Part shown: positions 41,273 to 49,153 of the stretch, in pieces
Position numbering within the stretch: position 1 is the stretch's first letter
Layout: each line of letters starts with the position of its first letter
Assembly (NCBI RefSeq): GCF_021650935.1
Contig: NZ_CP091244.1
Span: forward strand, 930,001 to 994,000
DNA from: Thiothrix winogradskyi
GTDB lineage: Bacteria > Pseudomonadota > Gammaproteobacteria > Thiotrichales > Thiotrichaceae
Reading direction: 5' to 3'
DNA length: 64,000 nucleotides
Made by a program: the position numbers and the translations under genes
The notes under the pieces: generated by a model
What the model saw: only the letters and a program-made list of their open reading frames with translations
The model's database searches: none
What the model was told of the DNA's origin: nothing

Positions 41273-44200
41273 TCACTCCAGTTCCTTTAACGTTTTCTCA
41301 ATAATCCCAATCCACTGTTGCTGCTGCCCGTGCAGCAAGCCTTTTTCCTCCAATGGTTTCAGGATTGCCAATGCTTTTTCGCCGTGTGCGCGGGCGGCTT
41401 TGGTGTAGTCCTGTTGCTGCGCAATACCCAGTAATTTGAAATGTGACACCACCACATCGGTTTTCCATCCGGCATTGCCGGGGTCGTTGTCCGCCAACGT
41501 TTGGAAAATGTTCTGGCTTTTCTCAAACACGGCTTTGGCGTCGTCGAGCTTGCCCTGCGCTTTTAGGATGTTGCCGATCTTGTTAAGGCTGACGGAGAGG
41601 TCGCGTTGCCATTCTGCATTGCTGGGGTCGTTGTCCGCCAGCGTTTGTACCAATTCGTTACGAATCTTGTAATGTTTCAGTGCTTCATCAAGATTCCCTT
41701 GATCTTTAAACACATTGCCAATTCTTTCATGGCTGATTCCTAAGTCGTATTGCCATCCTGCATTGCTGGGGTCGTTGTCTGCTAGCGTTTGGAAAATGTT
41801 CTGGCTTTTCTCAAACACAGCTTTGGCGTCGTCGAGCTTGCCCTGCGCTTTTAGGATGTCGCCGATATTGATAAGGTTGACGGAGAGGTCGCGTTGCCAT
41901 GCTGCATTGCTGGGGTCGTTGTCCGCCAGCGTTTGGAAAATGTTCTGGCTTTTCTCAAACACAGCTTTGGCGTCGTCGAGCTTGCCCTGCGCTTGGAGGA
42001 TGTCGCCGATCTTGTTAAGGCTGATGGAGAGGTCGCGTTGCCAGTCAGTATTGCTGGGGTCGTTGTCCGCCAGCGTTTGCACCAATTCGTTACGAATCTT
42101 GTAATGTTTCAGTGCTTCATCAAGATTCCCTTGATCTTTAAACACATTGCCAATTCTTTCATGGCTGATTCCTAAGTCGTATTGCCATGCTGCATTGCTG
42201 GGGTCGTTGTCCGCCAGCGTTTGTAAAATGTTCTGGCTTTTCTCAAACACGGCTTTGGCGTCGTCGAGCTTGCCCTGCGCTTGGAGGATGTCGCCGATTT
42301 TGATAAGGCTGACGGAGAGGTCGCGTTGCCATGCTGCATTGCTGGGGTCGTTGTCCACCAGCGTTTGGAAAATGTTCTGGCTTTTCTCAAACACGGCTTT
42401 GGCGTCGTCGAGCTTGCCCTGCGCTTCGAGGATGTCGCCGATCTTGTTAAGGCTGATGGAGAGGTCGCGTTGCCAGTCAGTATTGCTGGGGTCGTTGTCC
42501 GCCAGCGTTTGTACCAATTCGTTACGAATTTTGTAATGCTTTAATGCTGCGTCCAGATTGCCCTGTGCCTGTTCAACCATGCCAATTCTTTCATGGCTGA
42601 TTCCTAAGTCGTATTGCCATCCTGCATTGCTGGGGTCGTTGTCTGCCAGCGTTTGGAAAATGTGTTGGCTTTTCTCAAACACGGCTTTGGTGTCGTCGAG
42701 CTTGCCCTGCGCTTCGAGGATGTCGCCAATCTTGTTAAGGCTGACGGAGACGTCACGTTGCCATCCGACGTTGCTGGGGTCGTTGTCCGCCAGCGTTCGG
42801 CGGATAGTCTGGCTTTTCTCAAACACGGATTTGGCGTCGTCGAGCTTGCCCTGCGCTTGGAGGATGTTGCCGATGTTGTTAAGGCTGACGGAGAGGTCGC
42901 GTTGCCATCCGGCATTGCTGGGGTCGTTGTCCGCCAGCGTTTGGAAAATACGTTGGCTTTTCTCAAACACGGCTTTGGCGTCGTCGAGCTTGCCCTGCGC
43001 TTTGAGGATGTCGCCGATGTTGTTAAGGCTGACGGAGAGGTCGCGTTGCCATCCGGCATTACTGGGGTCGTTGTCCGCCAGCGTTTGGAAAATACGTTGG
43101 CTTTTCTCAAACACGGCTTTGGCGTCGTCGAGCTTGCCCTGCGCTTTGAGGATGTTGCCGATGTTGTTAAGGCTGACGGAGAGGTCGCGTTGCCATCCGG
43201 CATTGCTGGGGTCGTTGTCCGCCAGCGTTTGGTGGATGTTCATGCTTTTCTCAAACACGGCTTTGGCGTCGTCGAGCTGGCCCTGCGCTTTGAGGATGTC
43301 GCCGATCCTGTCAAGGCTGACGGAGAGGTCGCGTTGCCATCCGGCATTGCTGGGGTCGTTGTCCGTCAGCGTTTGGGCAATGTCGCGGCTTTTCTCAAAC
43401 ACGGCTTTGGCGTCGTCGAGCTGGCCCTGCGCGGTGAGGATGTCGCCGATCTTTTCCAGGCTGACGGCGAGGTCGCGTTGCCATCCGGCATTGCTGGGGT
43501 CGTTGTCCGCCAGCGTTTGGCTGATGTTCATGCTTTTCTCAAACACGGCTTTGGCGTCGTCGAGCTGGCCCTGCGCTTTGAGGATGTTGCCGATCTTGTT
43601 AAGGCTGACGGAGAGGTCGCGTTGCCATCCGGCATCGCTGGGGTCGTTGTCGGCACGTTGCTGGTCGGATTGGAGGGCTTCGCGGTACAGTTTTTCGGCT
43701 TCCGGTAGTTTGCCTTGGGCTGCCAGTGTGTCGGCTTGTTGTAACAGGTTGGTGGCGCGTTGGCGTTCCAGATCATCGCCTTGGACGCTATCGCCGAGGT
43801 TATTGTAATAAGCCGTTACCCGTGACTGGATGTCCTGCATGATGTCGAGCCGCCCGATGGGTTCGAGTTTGTCGCGCAGGTCGAAGTTGATGAAGTTGAT
43901 CAGGGTGTTGGCTTCCCGCAACATCGCCTCCAAACGTTGTTGCCGCTGCTCTTCGGCTTGGTGGCTGTGCTGGATGTAGGCGCGTTCGTCCGCGCTCAAG
44001 CCGGAGCGGTTGGCAAACAGCCATTCCCGCGCCCGTTCCAGCGCAATGCCCTGCAACAGCCCCTTGTCCTTGTGCGCGTCGGGCAGGTGTTGCCATTCGC
44101 GCAGGCTGTGTTCGAGTTGTTGCTTGCTGAGCAGGAAGTCGTGTTCTTCGCGCAGCCAGCCGTTGAGCAGTTGCCAGTGGCGCAACAGGGCTTCGTGCGC

Positions 44201-45715
44201 CACTTCCACCCGCTTGATGCCGTTGGCACTGCGTTGTACCAGCAGGCGGGCATTGGTGAGTTTATCCAGCAGCGGGTGAGCAGCGGCAGGCAGGGCTTCC
44301 CAATCCGCCGCTTGGCGCACGTAGTCGCCCGCGTCATTGACCCGCACCAGATGCGGAATGAAGGCATCACGCAAGGCTTGCTGTGCTGCCTCACCCAAGC
44401 GGTCGGGCTGGATGGCTTCGCTGGCTTTGTGTTGCACCGCATTTTCCAGTGGGTTGAGGCGCTCAGAACCGAGGCGGTGGTATTCGTCCAGCGTCAGGTC
44501 GCCATCCGTGCCAAAACGTTCGTACAGTTCACGCAAGGCAAACGCCAGCAGCGGCAATGCGTCAGCGGTCGCCGCATCGTGGGTGGCAACAGTCACCAAA
44601 CCGTCTTCAACCGTCAACCCCACCACCCCCGCCGGACCACGGATCAGGTCGCTAACCCGTTCCAGTGGCAAGGGGTCAAGCGCGAACAGGCTGGTTTCCA
44701 GTGCGCCGGTTTCACTCACTTGGGCTTGTAAGGCTGCCAGATAATCGCTGCGCATTGCCATCAGGGTCAGCAGCGGCAGTTTTGCTTGTTGTGCTGCCAG
44801 CAATAGCCGGAACAGGGCTTGGGTTTGTTGCGGCTCGGCGGTGGTGAACAATTCTTCGGCTTGGTCAATGCTCAGCAACACCGTGGCATCCCATTGAGCA
44901 TTCGGGGTACGCAATTGTTCAAGGTAATTGCTCAGGGCAGGCAATGCCTGTTCACCCTGCAACTGGGCGTAAAGCTCGGCGGCGTGTTGTGGTGTGCCGT
45001 TGGCAGTTGCCAGCACTTGCGCCAGTTTGCGCAGCGGTTCGCGTTCCGGGCGCAAGGCTTCCAGCACCAGCCAGTGGCGGGTATCGCGGCGCAAACGCGG
45101 CAACAACCCGGCTTTCAGCAGTGAGGATTTGCCCGCACCGGAAGCCGCCAGCATCAGCAATACACTGGCATTGCCGAGGGTACGGTGCTGATTGAGGCGT
45201 TCGCGCAACTGATTGGTTTCATGGTCACGCCCGAAAAATACCGGCGCATCTTCTGCCTCAAACGCCAGCATACCGGGGTACGGCGGGCGGGTTTTGTCCC
45301 AGTCAAAGCGTTGCTGAAGGGTAAGGGTCAGTTCGGTAAGCTGGGCGTGCAGGCGTTGCAGCGCGTCGTCACGATCTTTTGTCAGGTCAAGGTGCTGGAG
45401 GTCTGCCGCCACCGTGGTCTGCAAGCCGGGTTGGATGCGCAGTGGGAAAATGGTTTTGCCCAAGGCTCGCGCCTGCATAAATTCAAACCCGCACCACTGC
45501 GAAGCCAGCCAGTGGTCACTGAGTAGGCAAATCAGCGCGTGGGAACGCTGGATTTCACGGTACAGCACTTTTTCCCACTCGCTCCCCGCCGCAATGCCAT
45601 GCCGTGCGTCAGAGTCGAGGAATAGTGATTCAAAGCCTTGGCTTTCCAGCCAGCGCATGAGTTCGAGTGCTTCCGCCTTGTCTTTGGTGGAATGGCTGAT
45701 AAAAATGAGTGCCAC
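41273..45715 (-). CDS. TIR-nSTAND1 NTPase-TPR protein (predicted defence/signalling STAND)
   Basis: A protein of about 1480 residues. The N-terminal TIR domain (residues about 3-100) has IFISHSTKDK and SQWCGFEFMQA, whose Glu (about residue 78) matches the catalytic Glu of NAD-cleaving TIR domains. A nSTAND1-type NTPase follows: PVFFGRDHETNQL, Walker A AASGAGKSSLLKAGLLPRL (about 190-208), Walker B VLLSIDQAEELF (about 279-290). Then come a helical linker and, from about residue 689, sixteen TPR-like repeats of exactly 48 residues, each opening DNDPSNAGWQ. The start is a GTG at 45713-45715 after AGGG; an upstream TTG (45719) is possible. The gene opposes both neighbours. In such proteins the repeats sense a trigger, the NTPase oligomerises and the TIR acts. 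That role is inferred here. Confidence 0.88.
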   Translation of the reverse strand: MALIFISHSTKDKAEALELMRWLESQGFESLFLDSDARHGIAAGSEWEKVLYREIQRSHALICLLSDHWLASQWCGFEFMQARALGKTIFPLRIQPGLQTTVAADLQHLDLTKDRDDALQRLHAQLTELTLTLQQRFDWDKTRPPYPGMLAFEAEDAPVFFGRDHETNQLRERLNQHRTLGNASVLLMLAASGAGKSSLLKAGLLPRLRRDTRHWLVLEALRPEREPLRKLAQVLATANGTPQHAAELYAQLQGEQALPALSNYLEQLRTPNAQWDATVLLSIDQAEELFTTAEPQQTQALFRLLLAAQQAKLPLLTLMAMRSDYLAALQAQVSETGALETSLFALDPLPLERVSDLIRGPAGVVGLTVEDGLVTVATHDAATADALPLLAFALRELYERFGTDGDLTLDEYHRLGSERLNPLENAVQHKASEAIQPDRLGEAAQQALRDAFIPHLVRVNDAGDYVRQAADWEALPAAAHPLLDKLTNARLLVQRSANGIKRVEVAHEALLRHWQLLNGWLREEHDFLLSKQQLEHSLREWQHLPDAHKDKGLLQGIALERAREWLFANRSGLSADERAYIQHSHQAEEQRQQRLEAMLREANTLINFINFDLRDKLEPIGRLDIMQDIQSRVTAYYNNLGDSVQGDDLERQRATNLLQQADTLAAQGKLPEAEKLYREALQSDQQRADNDPSDAGWQRDLSVSLNKIGNILKAQGQLDDAKAVFEKSMNISQTLADNDPSNAGWQRDLAVSLEKIGDILTAQGQLDDAKAVFEKSRDIAQTLTDNDPSNAGWQRDLSVSLDRIGDILKAQGQLDDAKAVFEKSMNIHQTLADNDPSNAGWQRDLSVSLNNIGNILKAQGKLDDAKAVFEKSQRIFQTLADNDPSNAGWQRDLSVSLNNIGDILKAQGKLDDAKAVFEKSQRIFQTLADNDPSNAGWQRDLSVSLNNIGNILQAQGKLDDAKSVFEKSQTIRRTLADNDPSNVGWQRDVSVSLNKIGDILEAQGKLDDTKAVFEKSQHIFQTLADNDPSNAGWQYDLGISHERIGMVEQAQGNLDAALKHYKIRNELVQTLADNDPSNTDWQRDLSISLNKIGDILEAQGKLDDAKAVFEKSQNIFQTLVDNDPSNAAWQRDLSVSLIKIGDILQAQGKLDDAKAVFEKSQNILQTLADNDPSNAAWQYDLGISHERIGNVFKDQGNLDEALKHYKIRNELVQTLADNDPSNTDWQRDLSISLNKIGDILQAQGKLDDAKAVFEKSQNIFQTLADNDPSNAAWQRDLSVNLINIGDILKAQGKLDDAKAVFEKSQNIFQTLADNDPSNAGWQYDLGISHERIGNVFKDQGNLDEALKHYKIRNELVQTLADNDPSNAEWQRDLSVSLNKIGNILKAQGKLDDAKAVFEKSQNIFQTLADNDPGNAGWKTDVVVSHFKLLGIAQQQDYTKAARAHGEKALAILKPLEEKGLLHGQQQQWIGIIEKTLKELE
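41446..43650. repeat. 144-bp tandem repeats coding 48-residue TPR units
   Basis: About sixteen units of 144 bp lie head to tail within the TIR-STAND gene. Two types occur: type A (RDLSVSLNKIGDIL ... DDAKAVFEKSQ) and type B (YDLGISHERIGNVF ... ALKHYKIRNELVQ). From the N-terminal side the order is seven A, then B-A-A, B-A-A, B-A and a last divergent unit, so the second half is also a higher-order repeat of 432 bp. Confidence 0.9.
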
Positions 45716-45834
45716 AAGCAAGCCCTGATGTGGTTGGGAATGGCTGTTTTATAGCCGTAACGGGCTGTAAAGTCCAGTAAGGTGCTACGAATCCGCTACA
45801 CTTAACCTACACGGATAAAACGGGGAGGAACAAC

Positions 45835-46035
45835 ATGTTAAAAAGCAGCATGACCACGCAACGCCTACTGGCGCTGTTTACCGCTGGGGTCGCCTTCCTC
45901 AATTTCCCGCTGCTGGCATTGTGGAATCACAATGTGCAGGTATGGGGCATTCCGCTGTTTCCGCTGGGCTTGTTTGCGGTGTGGGTGGTGCTGATTGTGC
46001 TGCTGGCACTGATCATGGAAACGGGTGAGGATTAA
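45835..46035 (+). CDS. Small membrane protein before the symporter-kinase gene
   Basis: A 66-residue protein with two hydrophobic segments (about 10-29 and 37-60) ending METGED. It starts at ATG after GGGAGGAA and ends three bases before the symporter-kinase gene, so it is surely co-translated. Small membrane proteins often precede such symporters (DUF4212/DUF485 types, or CbrX before Pseudomonas CbrA). This one does not clearly match DUF4212, so I only note the positional likeness to CbrX. Confidence 0.75.
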   Translation: MLKSSMTTQRLLALFTAGVAFLNFPLLALWNHNVQVWGIPLFPLGLFAVWVVLIVLLALIMETGED

Positions 46036-46038
46036 GCC

Positions 46039-48756
46039 ATGTTGTCACCCGTATTGGTTATCGGTGTTACCTTTGCTTACCTGTTAAGTCTGTTTGCGGT
46101 GGCGTATGTGGCGGATAAACGTGCGGAAGCCGGGCGTTCGGTAATTGCCAACCCGTGGGTTTACGCACTTTCCATTGCGGTGTATTGCACGGCTTGGACG
46201 TATTTCGGCAGTATCGGGCGAGCTGCCAGTGGCGGGGTGTGGTTCCTGCCAATTTATCTGGGGCCGATGCTGGCAATGGTGCTGGCATGGTTGGTGGTGC
46301 GCAAGATGATCCGCATTGCCAAAACCTACCGGATTACTTCAATCGCCGACTTTATCGCCAGCCGTTACGGCAAAAGCCCGTTGCTGGCGGGGCTGGTCAC
46401 GCTGATTACGGTGGTGGGGATTGTGCCGTACATTGCGCTGCAACTGAAAGCCATTTCCAGCGGTTACGCGGTGCTGACTCTGCCACTCGGTGAGAAACTC
46501 GCCACACCGACCGATTGGTGGGCGGATAGCACCCTGTACATCGCGTTGGCACTGGCGGGTTTCACCATTATGTTCGGCACGCGTCATCTGGATAGCAGCG
46601 AACGCCACGAGGGCATGGTGGCAGCCATTGCGTTTGAGTCGGTGGTGAAATTGTTGGCATTCCTGCTGGTCGGGCTGTTTGTCACTTATGGCATGTTCAA
46701 TGGTATTGGCGATATTTTCGCGCAGGCAATGAATACGGAACACTTGCGCAAACTGCTGACCTTTGATCAGGGGCAGCAACCGTTTGTGTATACGCAATGG
46801 TTTACCTTGACCCTGCTGGCGATGCTTTCGGTGATTTTCCTGCCACGCCAGTTTCAGGTGATGGTGGTGGAAAACGTCGATGAACGCCATTTGCGTCGGG
46901 CGGTGTGGGTGTTCCCGCTGTATTTGCTGCTGATCAACCTGTTTGTGTTGCCGATTGCCTTGGGTGGCTTGCTGTATTTTGGGGTGGGGACGATTAACCC
47001 GGAAACCTTCATCTTGTCACTGCCACTGGCACAGGGGCAAAACACCCTAGCACTGCTGGCATTTGTCGGTGGGGTGTCAGCAGCCACCGGCATGGTGATC
47101 GTGGAAGCCATCGCGGTCTCCACGATGGTGTGCAACGATCTGGTGATGCCCTTGCTGTTGCGTACCCGGCGTTTCGGGGAACGTTCCGGCGGCGATCTAA
47201 CCCAAGTACTGCTGCGCATTCGCCGCATGGCGATCATTGTGATTTTGCTGCTGGGCTATCTGTATTTCCATCTGGCAGGCGAAGCCTACGCGCTGGTCAG
47301 CATTGGTCTGATCAGCTTTGCGGCGGTGGCGCAATTTGCCCCGGCAATGCTGGGCGGTATGTACTGGAAAGGCGCAACCCGTAACGGCGCATTCGCAGGC
47401 TTGCTGGCTGGTTTCCTGCTGTGGGCGTACACGCTGATGCTGCCGTCGCTGGCAAAATCGGGCTGGATGTCGGCGGATTTCCTGCAACACGGCTTGTTCG
47501 GGATTGACTTGCTGAAACCGGAAGCGCTGCTGGGCTTGAGTGGGTTGGACAGCATTACCCATTCGTTGTTCTGGAGCTTGTTTGCGAATATCAGTGTTTA
47601 CGTGCTGGTGTCATTGTGGCATCGTCCCAGCGCCCGCGAAGCCAGCCAGGCATTGCTGTTTGTCGATGTGTTCCAGCGCACTCATAGCGCCCACCCGGTA
47701 TTCTGGCAGGGGCAAGCCAAAGTCACTGATTTGTTGCACCTGACTGGGCGGTTTCTGGGGCAAGAAAAAGCGCAACATTTATTCAGCGAATATGCCCGTA
47801 AAGCCGATGTTCATGACATAGGGCAAATACCGGCTGATGCCAAACTGGTACACTTCGTGGAAACGCAACTGACTGGCGCGATTGGCAGCGCATCGGCGCG
47901 GGTGATGGTGGCTTCCGTGGTGGAGGAGGAGGTGCTGGAACTCGACGATGTGATGCGCATTCTGGAGGAGGCATCGCAATTACGCGCCTATTCGCAAGCA
48001 CTGGAGGAGAAATCGTATTCCCTGCAATTGGCAACCGATGAGTTGCGGGCAGCCAATGACAAGCTGAAAAGCCTTGACCGTTTGAAAGACGAATTCATGT
48101 CGTCCGTTACCCATGAATTGCGCACACCGTTGACTTCCATTCGCGCCCTGACCGAGCTGATGCAGGATGACTCGGAAATGGAGGTGGAACAGCGTCAGCA
48201 ATTCCTCGGCATTGTGGTGGCAGAAGCCGAACGTCTTAGTCGTCTGGTCAATCAGGTGCTGGATATGGCAAAGATCGAATCCGGTCATGTCGATTGGCAT
48301 GAAACCGAGGTCGACATGGCAGAGGTGGTGCAGCAGGCGGTCAATAGTGTGGCAGCCACCTGCCGCGAACGCAGCATTACGCTGGATACGCAATTGCCGG
48401 AACAGGTGATGCCAGTGCAGGCAGACCATGACCGACTGGTGCAGGTCATGCTGAATTTGCTTTCCAATGCCATGAAATTTGTCCCGGCACGGGCTGGCAG
48501 GATTGCAGTGTGCTTGCAAGATAGCGCCGCAGGCGTTACGGTCACAGTGACAGACAATGGTGTCGGCATCCCGACCGACAAGCACGTCTTGGTGTTTGAA
48601 AAATTCCGGCAAGTCGATAACGCTTCCGGCTCACAACAAGGCACAGGATTAGGCTTGCCCATTAGCCGCGAAATCGTGGAACATTTCGGCGGACGGATGT
48701 GGCTGGAATCCGAAGCAGGCAGAGGAGCGTGCTTCGGATTCTTTTTGCCGAGGTGA
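46039..48756 (+). CDS. Sodium:solute symporter-histidine kinase fusion (CbrA-like)
   Basis: A 905-residue membrane protein. Residues about 1-530 form a sodium/solute symporter domain with about 13 membrane helices (VYCTAWTYFGSIGRAA, SIADFIASRYGKSPLLAG). A linker (about 560-670) leads to a HisKA domain with the phosphoacceptor His near residue 691 (SSVTHELRTPLTSIRAL) and a C-terminal ATPase (LLSNAMKFVP, DNGVGIPTDKH, GTGLGLPISREIV). This is the plan of CbrA, which controls carbon and nitrogen use with CbrB. Here the partner next door is a receiver-only protein. The transported or sensed solute is unknown. Confidence 0.92.
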   Translation: MLSPVLVIGVTFAYLLSLFAVAYVADKRAEAGRSVIANPWVYALSIAVYCTAWTYFGSIGRAASGGVWFLPIYLGPMLAMVLAWLVVRKMIRIAKTYRITSIADFIASRYGKSPLLAGLVTLITVVGIVPYIALQLKAISSGYAVLTLPLGEKLATPTDWWADSTLYIALALAGFTIMFGTRHLDSSERHEGMVAAIAFESVVKLLAFLLVGLFVTYGMFNGIGDIFAQAMNTEHLRKLLTFDQGQQPFVYTQWFTLTLLAMLSVIFLPRQFQVMVVENVDERHLRRAVWVFPLYLLLINLFVLPIALGGLLYFGVGTINPETFILSLPLAQGQNTLALLAFVGGVSAATGMVIVEAIAVSTMVCNDLVMPLLLRTRRFGERSGGDLTQVLLRIRRMAIIVILLLGYLYFHLAGEAYALVSIGLISFAAVAQFAPAMLGGMYWKGATRNGAFAGLLAGFLLWAYTLMLPSLAKSGWMSADFLQHGLFGIDLLKPEALLGLSGLDSITHSLFWSLFANISVYVLVSLWHRPSAREASQALLFVDVFQRTHSAHPVFWQGQAKVTDLLHLTGRFLGQEKAQHLFSEYARKADVHDIGQIPADAKLVHFVETQLTGAIGSASARVMVASVVEEEVLELDDVMRILEEASQLRAYSQALEEKSYSLQLATDELRAANDKLKSLDRLKDEFMSSVTHELRTPLTSIRALTELMQDDSEMEVEQRQQFLGIVVAEAERLSRLVNQVLDMAKIESGHVDWHETEVDMAEVVQQAVNSVAATCRERSITLDTQLPEQVMPVQADHDRLVQVMLNLLSNAMKFVPARAGRIAVCLQDSAAGVTVTVTDNGVGIPTDKHVLVFEKFRQVDNASGSQQGTGLGLPISREIVEHFGGRMWLESEAGRGACFGFFLPR

Positions 48757-48778
48757 AGAACCCAGAGAGGAGAACAAC

Positions 48779-49153
48779 ATGACCAAAACCGTACTGATCG
48801 CGGATGATGAACCCAACATCCTGATCTCGCTGGAATTCCTGATGAAGCGCGAAGGTTATCGCGTGCTGCTGGCGCACGACGGGCAGGAAGCCTGCGACCT
48901 GATCATGACAGAACGCCCCGACCTGTTGCTGCTGGATGTGATGATGCCGAAAAAGACCGGCTTCGATGTCTGCCATGAAGTTCGCGCCCATGCGGATTTC
49001 AAGGATACCCCCATCCTGCTGCTGACCGCCAAAGGGCGCGATACCGATGTCGCCAAAGGGCTGGCAATGGGGGCGAATGCCTACATGATCAAGCCGTTTT
49101 CCACCAAGGAACTGGTGCAAAAAGTCCGTGAGATGCTGGGGGCTGCGGTATGA
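48779..49153 (+). CDS. Receiver-only response regulator
   Basis: A 124-residue CheY-like receiver with no output domain. The acidic pocket is IADDEP, the phosphoacceptor Asp is in LLLLDVMMPKKTGFD, and the conserved Thr and Lys are in LLTAKG and MIKPFS. It sits between the symporter-kinase and exonuclease genes and overlaps the latter by four bases (ATGA). It is the likely phosphate acceptor of the kinase; signalling onward must be through protein contact. Confidence 0.93.
   Translation: MTKTVLIADDEPNILISLEFLMKREGYRVLLAHDGQEACDLIMTERPDLLLLDVMMPKKTGFDVCHEVRAHADFKDTPILLLTAKGRDTDVAKGLAMGANAYMIKPFSTKELVQKVREMLGAAV

Noticed and set aside
41446..43650. Possible CRISPR array
   Set aside because: The unit is 144 bp, with no unique spacers, and codes a continuous protein repeat.
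42558..43808. Long open frames on the plus strand across the repeats of the TIR-STAND gene (over 360 residues in two frames)
   Set aside because: They are antisense shadows of a 144-bp repeat whose length is a multiple of three, so a stop-free frame repeats itself. No ribosome site or known domain is present.
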